Positions 24,073 through 37,129 of a stretch of 64,000 nucleotides of DNA are shown here, piece by piece (position 1 is the stretch's first letter; every line of letters begins with the position of its first letter). A model generated the notes under the pieces. The model did not search any database and was not told the DNA's origin. It saw nothing but the letters and a program-made list of their open reading frames with translations. The translations under genes and the position numbers were made by a program. This DNA comes from Mucilaginibacter mallensis (GTDB lineage Bacteria; Bacteroidota; Bacteroidia; Sphingobacteriales; Sphingobacteriaceae): contig NZ_LT629740.1 of NCBI RefSeq assembly GCF_900105165.1, positions 4,526,001 through 4,590,000 on the forward strand. Direction: 5' to 3'.

Positions 24073-25830
24073 ATGAAAAAGTTATTATTGCTATTTATTC
24101 CGCTGGCTGTGCTGATTAGCTGCAAACAGAAATCTGCTGCCGGTGGCGACAAACTTTCGGGCGATGCCGCTTTTCAAAAGTTTAGTGATGATTACCTGGC
24201 GGGATACTTCGCCTGGCGACCAGGATCGGCGGTTACGCTTGGTTTGCATGATTACGATGGCAAGTTTGTCCCATTAAATAAAGCATCAATAGCTACGGAA
24301 CTAGCAAGGTTAAAGGACTTTGATGAGAAAATGAATACCGCGGATACCGCCTCATTAAGCCCAAAAATGTTTTATGATTTCCGCATCCTCCATTCAGCTA
24401 TAAAACAGGAGATCTTCAGTTTTGAGGATATGGCCGAGTTTACCAAAAACCCCATGACGTATGCGGGGGCATTTGATGTAAGCGTATATGTAAAGCGAAA
24501 CTTTGCACCATTAACTGACAGGCTAAAATCCATTATTGCCATTGAAAAATATGCGCCTCAGTTTTATGCTGATGCAAAAGCTAACCTTAACGACACCCTC
24601 CCAAAACCCTACGTTGAAACAGCTATACAAATAGCGCAGGGTTCAGCTTCATTTTTAAATGGCGACCTGAAGATCGCCCTAAAAGATGTTAAGGACGATA
24701 CATTAATGGCTGATTTTAACAAGGTGAACAAAGCCGCCATCGATGCCATAAACGGCTATGCCACCTGGTTGCAGAAAGAAAAGCTACCAAAGGCAAACAA
24801 CAATTACGCTATCGGCAAGGCCAGCTACCGCAAAATGCTGCTTTACAATGAGGGCATCACCATGGATCCGGATAGTATACTGGCTATGGGCTTAAGGGAA
24901 TTGAAAAAAGAACAGATCGCTTTTAATGCCGCGGCCAAAACCATCAACCCCAACAAAAAACCGGTTGATGTTTATCACGACCTGCAAAAAGAACACCCTA
25001 CCGCCGAAAACCTGATACCTGATGCTAAAAAGAACCTGGAAAAGATCAGGCAATTTTTGATCGACAAGAACATTGTGACCATGCCGTCGGAAGTACGCGT
25101 ACAGGTTAAGGAAACGCCGCAATTCGCCCGTGCTACCAGCACTGCCTCAATGGATGTTGCAGGTCCGTTTGAGACTAAGGCCAGCGAATCTTATTACTAC
25201 ATTACGCCTGTCGACCCTACATGGACAGCCAAACAAAAAGAGGACTGGCTATCACAATTTGATTATTATACCACCGATAATATCACCATTCACGAAGCTT
25301 ATCCAGGCCATTACACTCAATTTCTACATTTGAACGCTTCATCGGCCACTAAAATTGAAAAGATATTTGGCAGCTACGCCTATATTGAGGGTTGGGCACA
25401 TTACTGCGAAAAAATGATGGCTGATGAAGGTTACGGTCATAATGGCGATACCATTACTGCCGCAAAATACCGTTTGGCTCAATCGGGCGATGCCTTACTA
25501 AGGTTTTGCCGTTTATGCGTATCCATCCAAACCCATTGCCATAACATGAGTGTGGATGATGCCACCAAATTTTTAATGAATAACTGGTACCAGGGCGATA
25601 AGCCATCGCGCCAGGAAGCATTACGCGGCACGTTTGATCCGGGCTATTTGTTTTATAGTATCGGTAAAATGGAGATACTTAAATTACGAGCAGACTACCA
25701 GAAACAGGAAGGCGCTAACTATTCCCTCAAAAAATTCCACGATGAAGTACTGGATCATGGCATGCCGCAAATACGTTTGCTACGCGAAGTGATGTTGAAG
25801 GATTCAAGTACGTGGAAGGATGTGCTTTAG
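24073..25830 (+). CDS. DUF885-family lipoprotein, putative metallopeptidase
   Basis: 585 aa. SPII signal MKKLLLLFIPLAVLISC puts the lipidated Cys at residue 17. The rest matches the DUF885 family: an N-terminal helical region, then TIHEAYPGHYTQFLH, an HExxxGH zinc-binding-like motif at about 412-418, and YIEGWAHYCEKMM with the downstream Glu at about 438. The start of the domain (ARPGSAVTLGLHDY-like) is also typical. It is predicted to be an envelope-anchored peptidase; substrate unknown. Confidence 0.88.
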   Translation: MKKLLLLFIPLAVLISCKQKSAAGGDKLSGDAAFQKFSDDYLAGYFAWRPGSAVTLGLHDYDGKFVPLNKASIATELARLKDFDEKMNTADTASLSPKMFYDFRILHSAIKQEIFSFEDMAEFTKNPMTYAGAFDVSVYVKRNFAPLTDRLKSIIAIEKYAPQFYADAKANLNDTLPKPYVETAIQIAQGSASFLNGDLKIALKDVKDDTLMADFNKVNKAAIDAINGYATWLQKEKLPKANNNYAIGKASYRKMLLYNEGITMDPDSILAMGLRELKKEQIAFNAAAKTINPNKKPVDVYHDLQKEHPTAENLIPDAKKNLEKIRQFLIDKNIVTMPSEVRVQVKETPQFARATSTASMDVAGPFETKASESYYYITPVDPTWTAKQKEDWLSQFDYYTTDNITIHEAYPGHYTQFLHLNASSATKIEKIFGSYAYIEGWAHYCEKMMADEGYGHNGDTITAAKYRLAQSGDALLRFCRLCVSIQTHCHNMSVDDATKFLMNNWYQGDKPSRQEALRGTFDPGYLFYSIGKMEILKLRADYQKQEGANYSLKKFHDEVLDHGMPQIRLLREVMLKDSSTWKDVL

Positions 25831-25896
25831 TCAGGCGATGCAATCGCCTGACTAAAGCACTCGTTATAAACGAGCATAATAAAATGCGCCCTTGGC

Positions 25897-25972
25897 TGTC
25901 ATGCTGAGCGCTAGTCGAAGCATGTGGGCAAAGGCCTTTACGCTCATACTTCGACTAGCGCTCAGCATGACA
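25897..25972. repeat. TGTCATGCTGAGC hairpin repeat
   Basis: Arms of 28 nt pair almost perfectly; the loop GGGCAAAGGCCTTTACGC is the reverse complement of the 17882 copy's loop, so the element is inserted the other way round. It separates the convergent DUF885 and aldo/keto reductase genes. Confidence 0.9.
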
Positions 25973-26005
25973 CCCTACATTACACTGCTATTGCTTCAAG
26001 TAAAC

Positions 26006-27025
26006 CTATCTTTTCTCCACCCTATCATAAAACCCGCCGAAACTATTATTCCTTACCGCTTCTTCCTTAAAGAAATCGCCGGGGAATCCTAGCTGAATAG
26101 CGCTGGCTTCATCTAATCTTTTAAGCTGATCATCACTCAGGGTAACATCAATAGTTTTAAGGTTATCTATAAATTGATCAACTTTAGTAGCGCCTATAAT
26201 CGGAATACAGGAAAAACCCTGCTGCCTTGTCCATTGCAACGCCACATTTCCGGGCGACACACCCAATTCTTCAGCGATATCCACTACAACTTTGGTAATG
26301 CTTTCGCTGCGCTCGTTCAGGCGATTGCTTTCGGGTTTTATGCGACCTTTTTCGCCGCGCAAATATTTACCTGTTAATGCACCGCCGGCCAGTGGCGCCC
26401 ACGGCGTAACTGTTATGCCGAAGTGTTTAGCCATAGGGATCAGTTCCCGCTCAGGTGTACGGGCCAGCAGACTGTATTCAATTTGCAGGGCCACAAACTG
26501 GCTCCATCCCATCAATTCGGCAAGGGTATTACCTTTGGCTACTACCCACGCAGGGGTATCGCTAATAGCGGCGTAATTTATTTTACCCTGGCGTATCAGG
26601 TCGTCCATAGCGCGCAGCACTTCATCAACCGGGGTTATATCATCCCAAATGTGCAGGTATAATATATCCAGGAAATCAGTTTTGAGGCGTTTAAGGCTTC
26701 GTTCAACACTCCGCATCATGTTTTTGCGGTTATTGCCCGATGCGTTTGGGTTTGTGGTATTATCCTTTAACGTATATTTTGTAGCCAGCACAAAATAGTC
26801 ACGGTCCTGATTACTGAGGTAATCGCCTATTATCTTTTCACTGGTGCCCAATTTGTACATATTGGCAGTATCCAGAAAGTTGCCGCCGGCATTGGCGTAG
26901 GCATCCATAATATCAAAGCTGGTAGCAGCATCGGCACCCCAGCCTGCTTCGGTACCAAAACCCATTGTGCCCAGGCACAGTTCAGAAACTTTAAGGCCCG
27001 AACGGCCCAGTAATTTGTATTTCAT
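26006..27025 (-). CDS. Aldo/keto reductase
   Basis: 339 aa TIM-barrel oxidoreductase. The catalytic tetrad can be placed: Asp and Tyr in FLDTANMYKLGTSEKIIG (about 50-67), Lys in VLATKYTL and His in ILYLHIWDD. The C-terminal NADPH-binding segment IPIIGATKVDQFIDNL is present. The family reduces aldehydes and ketones with NADPH. The physiological substrate is unknown. The start MKYKLLGRSGLKVSELCLG is typical. Confidence 0.93.
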   Translation of the reverse strand: MKYKLLGRSGLKVSELCLGTMGFGTEAGWGADAATSFDIMDAYANAGGNFLDTANMYKLGTSEKIIGDYLSNQDRDYFVLATKYTLKDNTTNPNASGNNRKNMMRSVERSLKRLKTDFLDILYLHIWDDITPVDEVLRAMDDLIRQGKINYAAISDTPAWVVAKGNTLAELMGWSQFVALQIEYSLLARTPERELIPMAKHFGITVTPWAPLAGGALTGKYLRGEKGRIKPESNRLNERSESITKVVVDIAEELGVSPGNVALQWTRQQGFSCIPIIGATKVDQFIDNLKTIDVTLSDDQLKRLDEASAIQLGFPGDFFKEEAVRNNSFGGFYDRVEKR

Positions 27026-27065
27026 AGTGGCGATGTGTTGCGTTTATAAACCATTATAAGCAACG

Positions 27066-27137
27066 GGTCAAGCTGAGGCACTCGAAGCATGTGGGCAAAG
27101 GCCTTTACGCCCATGCTTCGAGTGCCTCAGCATGACA
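27066..27137. repeat. Hairpin repeat with altered stem (GCTGAGGCACTCGAAGCATG)
   Basis: 20-bp perfect inverted arms (27072-27091 and the complement ending 27131) with the family loop GGGCAAAGGCCTTTACGC. The stem differs from the other copies (GGCAC in place of GCTAG) but remains fully paired. Confidence 0.9.
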
Positions 27138-27232
27138 CCCCTCTTTTTACTTTGCGTAATAAGGATGTGTGCTTTATCTGAAACAATATTATTAAACTTT
27201 CGGTTGTAAATAAATATAAAAAGACAGTTTAT

Positions 27233-27559
27233 ATGAAAATCATCACATTGCATAAGCCTGTTAATATAAACAGCCTTTATAATCATCTTCAGCAAAACTT
27301 AACCCCGCTGTTTCGTAAACAGCGTGACAGCAATATCGATTTTTTAATTGAGAACAAAGGCGACACTATTGAAATATCTCAACCCGGGGTATATGAGGAC
27401 ATATTGTTCAGCATAGCCATAAATGCCGATGAGCTATGGATAACACGCTCCGAACATTATGTTGATGATGTTAACTCGTTAACACTGGAATCAATACTGA
27501 ATAGTTTATTCGAGAATATATCGGGTAATGGAGGGACGGATCTGGTGTTAGAGGGATGA
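27233..27559 (+). CDS. Hypothetical protein
   Basis: 108 aa, not recognised. MKIITLHKPVNINSLYNHLQ begins a soluble protein without signal peptide or membrane segment. It is acidic towards the C-terminus (ELWITRSEHYVDDVNSLTLESI). The composition and good start context favour a real gene. It is monocistronic between repeats. Function cannot be inferred. Confidence 0.55.
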   Translation: MKIITLHKPVNINSLYNHLQQNLTPLFRKQRDSNIDFLIENKGDTIEISQPGVYEDILFSIAINADELWITRSEHYVDDVNSLTLESILNSLFENISGNGGTDLVLEG

Positions 27560-27644
27560 GAACCAGGATTTTTGGGATTAAACGGATTTATAAGATGCAA
27601 AAAGTACATCCCGTAAATCCTTAAAATCTAATAAATCCTGGTTC
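27560..27644. repeat. GAACCAGGATTT inverted repeat
   Basis: GAACCAGGATTT (27560-27571) and AAATCCTGGTTC (27633-27644) are perfect 12-bp arms, with inner GGATTAAACGGATTTA / GTAAATCC words. It separates convergent genes and could terminate both. A half copy is at 13797. Confidence 0.75.
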
Positions 27645-27651
27645 GGAATTT

Positions 27652-28632
27652 TTAGGAGTTTATCCAGCTAAACTTATATTCCAGCATTGGGTTTTTCATT
27701 CTATCGGCAACGCGCAGTAAACGATCAGGAAGGTTCATGATATAATCACGCGCTTTTTCGCCGGTTTCGTTTAAGTCGGGCATATCTGCAATGTGCCAGT
27801 CTTCGATCAGTTCTTTCAGTATATCAACATAGTCAATTGCGGTGTATATACCCAAGCGTTGTGCCGCATCGGTAAAATGACCAAAGGTTTGGCCTATTTT
27901 TAAGCCTACTTCACGTAAAAAGTGTGCAGGCATCACAATTTTCTTCCGCATCATATCCTCAAAGGCCAGCATAGCGCCATTAGGATCAACCTCAAAAACC
28001 TTCTCTATAAAATATTTGTAAGCTTTAGCATGGCGGGCCTCATCAGATGCTATAACACCGCACATTTTTGACAGCAGCGTATCGCCATCCTTTTTAGCCT
28101 GCGATGCTACACGACGGTGCGAAATATTGGTTGCCAGCTCCTGAAACGATGTATATATAAAGTTACGGTATGGATCATGCCCGGTACCTATATCAAAACC
28201 ATCGGCTATCAGGTATTGGGTTGATATTTCCATCATGCGCATGTTTACACGGCCTGATAGGTAAAGGTATTTGTTTAATAAGTCGCCATGACGGTTTTCT
28301 TCAGCTGTCCAATGGCGGTTCCATCGCATCCAACCACCTTCTTCATCGTCGGATACATTCTGAACCATGGCCAGCCATGATTCGTAACTAGGCAAAGCCT
28401 CTTCGGTAATAGTATCGCCAATTAAAACGGCAACCAGGTCGTATGATAAACCCTGTGCACTTTCCTGCAGTTCTTTTATCTCTGTAAAGAAATTATCTTT
28501 TGAAGCATCGGGTAAAAAGTCTGATGGTTGCCAAATGGTATCAATGGGCTTCAAGTATTCATTCATCTTTTCGAGCATGAATTTCTCGATATGAACCATT
28601 ACTTCCCGTCTTTTATCTTCAAAAAATTTCAT
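27652..28632 (-). CDS. Acyl-ACP desaturase (stearoyl-ACP type)
   Basis: 326-aa soluble di-iron desaturase. Both iron-binding signatures are visible: EENRHGDLL (Glu112, His115) and ASDEARHAKAY with its ExxH, plus upstream Glu in LPSYESWL. It would introduce a double bond into acyl-ACP to control membrane fluidity. Length is normal. Start MKFFEDKRREVMVHIEK. It is not in an operon. Confidence 0.93.
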   Translation of the reverse strand: MKFFEDKRREVMVHIEKFMLEKMNEYLKPIDTIWQPSDFLPDASKDNFFTEIKELQESAQGLSYDLVAVLIGDTITEEALPSYESWLAMVQNVSDDEEGGWMRWNRHWTAEENRHGDLLNKYLYLSGRVNMRMMEISTQYLIADGFDIGTGHDPYRNFIYTSFQELATNISHRRVASQAKKDGDTLLSKMCGVIASDEARHAKAYKYFIEKVFEVDPNGAMLAFEDMMRKKIVMPAHFLREVGLKIGQTFGHFTDAAQRLGIYTAIDYVDILKELIEDWHIADMPDLNETGEKARDYIMNLPDRLLRVADRMKNPMLEYKFSWINS

Positions 28633-28648
28633 AACAAATAGTATGCAT

Positions 28649-28656
28649 CAAATGTA
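28649..28656 (-). promoter_or_regulatory. Putative -7 element of the desaturase gene
   Basis: TACATTTG (minus strand) fits TAnnTTTG and lies 16 nt before the ATG. A matching -33 TTTG was not seen. The remaining gap to 28971 is AT-rich with no gene. Confidence 0.4.
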
Positions 28657-28971
28657 GTTATTTTAATATTAATAAATATACCCTTAGCTATGTTCAAAGC
28701 CTCATTTTTAAGGGTATTAGTTAAACATAATAGCATACCTTTTGTTAGTTAATTTCTTTCCAACTACGTATTAATCTGAAAGCTATTTTCACCACCATCT
28801 TATCGGTATAGGCAATATTCTATTTCTTGATATGACTTTTTAATATTTACTGCTTGAATTTTTAATTTCTATATAAATATAATTTCATTAAACATTAATT
28901 TTCATGTATTTTTAGTCACGTTAACCAATTATAACCCTAACTGATTCTTTTTATATTTTCAATAAATCAGA

Positions 28972-30318
28972 ATGTTCATCCAAGTAACTAAAGAGGAGTT
29001 CTCGACAGAAATATTAAAAAAAGCCTGGCACCAAACAAACATTATTGTCTTCACAATTGCACTGCTCTATCCCTTATTATGCGTTGTTGATTACCTATAT
29101 GTACCCGCTTTATGGTTACAGTTTTTTATAGTTCGTTTGGTTATAAGCTTGGCTATTTATGCGCTGCATGGTCTCTTCCAACGCAAGCAGTATGATTACC
29201 GGTTATTGCTGCATATATCCTTATTGCTTATATCCATAACATCGGCTGCGTTATGCTCCCTGGTAAATATTGGTCAATTGAGTCTTTACTTTTTATTGTA
29301 TTCACTGATCATACTATTTTTTAACCTGCAGGTTTTCTGGGAACCTGTAAATTCCATTATACAAGCTTTAGTAGCATTTTTACTGATATTGATATGCTAT
29401 AAGGCTTTTAGTCATTACGATCTTAATCTTTTTATCAGTAAAGGCGGACAATTTTTTGCCCTAACGACTGCCCTATCGTGCCTTATACCAAATGCCCAGT
29501 ATAGAATAACTGAGCGTTATATCAACTCCCGCATCCTTATAGAAAAATCAACAGACCTGCTTAAGGAGCAACGCCATGATCTGAACGAAAAGGATAAGCT
29601 AATTGATTTGCAATATGAGCAATTGCGTAAGCTAAACGACCATAAAAACAGCTTTATTAATATTGCCGGCCATGACCTTAAAAACCTGATCGGCTCTATT
29701 ATTATGAGCAGCGTTTTAATACAGGAAGAAAATTACAGGTTAAGCACTGAGCAGAAAGAGTATATCAATTACATTACTGAATCTGCCGATAAGATGCAGT
29801 ACTTGTTAAGCAAACTGGTAAATGTAAAAGAAATCGACTCGAATGAGATCAATTTTAACCTGGAAATCTTTGATATTAATACGGAGGTGAACCAGGTTGT
29901 TAAAGGTTTAAATGAAACGGCGCTAACCAAAAATATAAACCTGGTTAATAACATATCAAACAGGCCTTTACATGTTAGGCTCGACAAGGTGTTTGCGGGC
30001 CAGGTGTTCCAAAACCTGTTATCAAACGCTATTAAGTTTTCACAGTTAAACAATACGCTGTTAGTTACCACAAGTTTACAGGCGCAAAAATTTGTGTTCG
30101 AAATTATTGATGAAGGCGTAGCCATCGGTCAGCACGAGTTAGACTGGATGTTTGATAAATTGAAAACATTAAACGATGCTTCAACATCAAAAGAAAGCAG
30201 ACTGGGCCTTGGCCTCTCCATAGCCAAGCTCATGACCAAAGAAATGGGTGGCGAATTAAGTTATCGTAGCAATGCCGATGGTAACTATTTCAGGGTGGAG
30301 TTTTTTGCCATGAATTAA
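28972..30318 (+). CDS. Membrane sensor histidine kinase
   Basis: 448 aa. Six hydrophobic segments lie within about residues 22-172 with short loops, so the sensor is membrane-embedded. A coiled linker (about 190-225) leads to the dimerisation box FINIAGHDLKNLIGSI with phospho-acceptor His234. The ATPase has an N box (QNLLSNAIKFSQ), an atypical G1 box (IIDEGVAIGQHEL, missing the second Gly) and RLGLGLSIAKLM. No response regulator gene is adjacent, so it is an orphan kinase. Signal unknown. Confidence 0.9.
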   Translation: MFIQVTKEEFSTEILKKAWHQTNIIVFTIALLYPLLCVVDYLYVPALWLQFFIVRLVISLAIYALHGLFQRKQYDYRLLLHISLLLISITSAALCSLVNIGQLSLYFLLYSLIILFFNLQVFWEPVNSIIQALVAFLLILICYKAFSHYDLNLFISKGGQFFALTTALSCLIPNAQYRITERYINSRILIEKSTDLLKEQRHDLNEKDKLIDLQYEQLRKLNDHKNSFINIAGHDLKNLIGSIIMSSVLIQEENYRLSTEQKEYINYITESADKMQYLLSKLVNVKEIDSNEINFNLEIFDINTEVNQVVKGLNETALTKNINLVNNISNRPLHVRLDKVFAGQVFQNLLSNAIKFSQLNNTLLVTTSLQAQKFVFEIIDEGVAIGQHELDWMFDKLKTLNDASTSKESRLGLGLSIAKLMTKEMGGELSYRSNADGNYFRVEFFAMN

Positions 30319-30337
30319 TATGTTAATGTTTCCTTTC

Positions 30338-30455
30338 AGGGCGTTTCCCGCTATGCAGCGGGCCGGGCTGTTCACTCATACGGCTACAGGCCTTAAGCTC
30401 GGCCGATGCTTGAGACCCTCACTTGGCCGGTATCCGTTACCATCCCTAACGCGAA
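30338..30455 (+). repeat. Dispersed intergenic repeat, copy 2 (partner at 17716-17802)
   Basis: Reads AGGGCGTTTCCCGC..., CACTCATAC, ACAGGCCTTAAGC, GCCGGTATCCGTTACCATC and CTAACGCGAA. It has a longer middle than the copy at 17716. Together with the next two repeats it fills the 546-bp gap between the kinase and the rRNA terminator. Confidence 0.75.
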
Positions 30456-30490
30456 CTTATAAATCACGCCGTCCTGCTGTCCCCCGCTGA

Positions 30491-30595
30491 CGCAAGCGTC
30501 CCGCTTGTGGCCCGCATGCAATTTAGCCGCATTGCAATAATTAATTTGTTATACGCCTGGCTACCTAAACGCGTACCACAAGCGGGACGCTTGCG
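30491..30595. repeat. 20-bp inverted repeat CGCAAGCGTCCCGCTTGTGG
   Basis: Perfect arms at 30491-30510 and 30576-30595, 65 nt apart. Each arm also has internal self-complementarity (AAGCG...CGCTT), so it could form cruciform or separate hairpins. Confidence 0.85.
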
Positions 30596-30738
30596 GTAGC
30601 AACAGGGTTAGAACGCCTGGCAACACCTGCCGATAAACAAAAAGGTATTGATCTGGGCGATGTGCTGGCCTAAAACCGGCCAATCCTATGGGCAGGGGAA
30701 AACGGCCGGACAAACTATTAATGATAATCCTCCTAACC

Positions 30739-30830
30739 GTCATGCCGAACTTGTTTCGGCATCTCACCTGCATGGTCTGCGATCTGTATTCGGCTCTGCT
30801 AATGGGGTGCTGAAACAAGTTCAGCATGAC
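30739..30830. repeat. GTCATGCCGAACTTGTTTCGG inverted repeat
   Basis: Left arm from 30739 (GTCATGCCGAACTTG...) and right arm ending 30830 (...CAAGTTCAGCATGAC) pair over about 27 nt with few mismatches. A short relative is the ATCCTGAAACAAGTTCAGGA palindrome at 53185-53208. Confidence 0.8.
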
Positions 30831-30864
30831 GGGGGGTGTTGACACAAAAGCCCCAAAACGCAGA

Positions 30865-30893
30865 AACCCCTCAATCTATTCGATTGAAGGGTT
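30865..30893 (-). terminator. rRNA operon terminator
   Basis: On the minus strand AACCCTTCAATC pairs with GATTGAGGGGTT (one mismatch), loop five bases, followed by a loosely T-rich tail. It lies 29 nt past the 5S 3' end. Confidence 0.75.
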
Positions 30894-30921
30894 CTGGATT
30901 CACAGCGCTAGGCTGATAAGA

Positions 30922-31030
<109 letters not shown>

Positions 31031-31042
31031 GAATTTCTTTTA

Positions 31043-31183
31043 GTCATTGGTCATTGGGTCATTAGTCATTACTGACTGATGGCTATAACCATAACTTATT
31101 TTTTATTTGTTTGTATTGGCTTTTGTTATTATGCTTAGTTCTAATGACTAATGACACAATGATTAATGACCACAAACAATGAC
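31043..31183. repeat. GTCATT-word quasi-palindrome in the 23S-5S spacer
   Basis: One side has four GTCATT words spaced by 1-2 bases (31043-31076); the other has four AATGAC words (31143-31183). They can pair in several registers. It fills the start of the spacer beside 5S. Confidence 0.8.
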
Positions 31184-31300
31184 ATATTATTGAAAGAAGT
31201 AAATAATTAAGAGAAAACAACAATATAATTTATTCAATTATCTGTTTGTTGGTTGTTCGTGAGCGGTCCATTGCTGAACCACTCACTATTTTCCATCACG

Positions 31301-34175
<2,875 letters not shown>

Positions 34176-34241
34176 CTACTATACCGCCTTTTGCTCGGTA
34201 TGTATGCTTTTTTCGATATGATTGTCGTGTCTCCTTACTTT

Positions 34242-34329
34242 GTTGTTGGTTCTGTGTTGTAGGTTGTAAGTATAAATACCTGCAACTTTCAACTCATAAC
34301 TTTCAACTCGTAATTCAACAGCCAACAAC
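34242..34329. repeat. GTTGTTGG/CCAACAAC quasi-palindrome in the tRNA-Ala to 23S spacer
   Basis: Outer arms 34242-34249 and 34322-34329 pair exactly. The interior is built of TTGTAGGTTG, CAACTTTCAACTC and similar words. Confidence 0.65.
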
Positions 34330-34448
34330 CGTCTCTATACTGTTGTCTTCTCTTTTTAATTACTTCTTCCAATATGTCAAAGAACGTGTCCCCTTGCTTT
34401 ACAGCAATTTGCATGATATCCTATCCCTTTCAGGAAACGGAGGGCGTG

Positions 34449-34522
34449 TGGAGAATAACGGATTCGAACCGTTGACCCCCTGCGTGCAAGGCAGGTGCTC
34501 TAGCCAGCTGAGCTAATCCCCC
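34449..34522 (-). tRNA. tRNA-Ala (TGC)
   Basis: 74 nt beginning GGGGGATTAGCTCAG, anticodon loop CTTGCAC with TGC, T arm GGTTCGAATCC. The acceptor closes with two G-U pairs. CCA is not encoded. It lies in the 16S-23S spacer, the classic Ile-Ala arrangement. Confidence 0.96.
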
Positions 34523-34523
34523 T

Positions 34524-34614
34524 TAAGATTTAGTCTTAAGCCCTGAGTCTTTAGTCTTAAGCCGACTTTCGACTTTGAACTTCCAACTTCAGACTTGCAG
34601 CGTAAGCTGCTATG
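34524..34614. repeat. Word repeats between the two tRNA genes
   Basis: AGTCTTAAGCC occurs twice (about 34533 and 34552) and is followed by runs of GACTTTCGACTTTGAACTT words. It forms a loose quasi-palindrome in the tRNA-Ile to tRNA-Ala spacer. Confidence 0.5.
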
Positions 34615-34689
34615 TAGTCCCGAGCAGATTTGAACTGCTGACCCCTACATTATCAGTGTAGTGCTCTAACCAAACTGAGCTACGGGACT
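34615..34689 (-). tRNA. tRNA-Ile (GAT)
   Basis: 75 nt beginning AGTCCCGTAGCTCAG, anticodon GAT in CTGATAATG, T arm CAGTTCAAATCTG and a fully paired 7-bp acceptor with discriminator A. It is the first tRNA after 16S. Confidence 0.96.
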
Positions 34690-34930
34690 TTATTTAGTTT
34701 GCAGCTCTGAGTCTCAAGTTCTCAGTCTCGAGTCTTTTATGACTTTCGACTTACGACTCCCGACTGCTTACTGCCAACCTTGTCCTGTACCTTTATTCAA
34801 GTCACAGCCACTGATGGCTTCATCTTTTGGGTTTTCCTTTTGTGTGTTTATTAATGAGTGAGTGGTGAGTAGTGAGCGGTGAGTGGGTTTAACCATTCTC
34901 CTATTCAACTATTCAACTATTCAACCAATA
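34690..34930. repeat. Word repeats in the 16S to tRNA-Ile spacer
   Basis: Two blocks are seen: GAGTCTCAAGTTCTCAGTC with CGACTTACGACTCCCGACT (34706-34770), and GAGTGGTGAGTAGTGAGCGG followed by CAACTATTCAACTATTCAAC (34855-34927). These are short-word tandem arrays of the same style as the other spacers. Confidence 0.5.
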
Positions 34931-34990
34931 ATTTAAGAAATAATCATGTAACGAGCTTGTTCTGATTGTTTGGAATGGTGAACCTGCTCC

Positions 34991-36514
<1,524 letters not shown>

Positions 36515-36826
36515 AAAATGTTTTGTTTGTTCACTGACCCTATTATTAATAATAGAATCTGTATATAAAATTATTCTTTTTACAGATCCACCTTCCTTAT
36601 TTTGTAATCAGATCACTCTTAACTTCCAGTCCGGTTGCCCTTCCCTTTCGTACCGAGCTTTCCGCTACGTTACATGATTTTCTATTTCTTAAAAGAACTT
36701 TAGCGCCTCGCCCTCACGGTTCGGCTTTTATATTTTTCCCCTGTTTTACCAGGATCAAATTTCAATTTTGTGTCTCAGGATTCGCTCCTGATCTTTCGTT
36801 AAAAACGCCCGTTTGTTTTGGGACTG

Positions 36827-36878
36827 CAAAGGTAAGAACCTTTTCTTAATTTGCAATTTTTATTTTAACTTTTTTTTC
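36827..36878 (-). promoter_or_regulatory. rRNA promoter P1
   Basis: TTG, 19 nt, TACCTTTG (-7 at 36827-36834, -33 at 36854-36856), preceded by an A-rich GAAAAAAAAGTTAAAATAAA-like tract up to 36878 that resembles an UP element. It is the promoter nearest 16S, about 310 nt upstream. Confidence 0.85.
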
Positions 36879-36917
36879 TCTTGTCAGAACTAATATTGTT
36901 CCCGTTTTACCGGGCTG

Positions 36918-36969
36918 CAAAGGTAATAACCTTTTCCTATTTCACAATATTTATTTTAACTTTTTTTTC
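36918..36969 (-). promoter_or_regulatory. rRNA promoter P2
   Basis: TTG (36945-36947), 19 nt, TACCTTTG (36918-36925), with the same A-rich upstream block as P1 to 36969. P1 and P2 are near copies 91 bp apart. Confidence 0.85.
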
Positions 36970-37011
36970 ACCCCCTAAAAGCAACATCGCGTTACCCTTT
37001 TTTGCGGGCTG

Positions 37012-37042
37012 CAAAGGTATGAAGAGTTTTGAATTATGCAAA
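37012..37042 (-). promoter_or_regulatory. rRNA promoter P3
   Basis: TTTG (37039-37042), 19 nt, TACCTTTG (37012-37019), a full consensus match. It lacks the long A tract of P1 and P2. Confidence 0.85.
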
Positions 37043-37129
37043 GCCTGCGCAACTTAATTCAGCACAAAAGTTATAACGCTTTGCAAATCAGCCTGAAAAA
37101 TTTCAAACTAAATACACTTTAAACAGTAT

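Noticed and set aside
31043..31183. Repeated GTCATT words considered as a CRISPR-like array
   Set aside because: Units are six bases with irregular 1-2 base gaps and reverse orientation on the other side; no repeats of CRISPR length and no cas genes.
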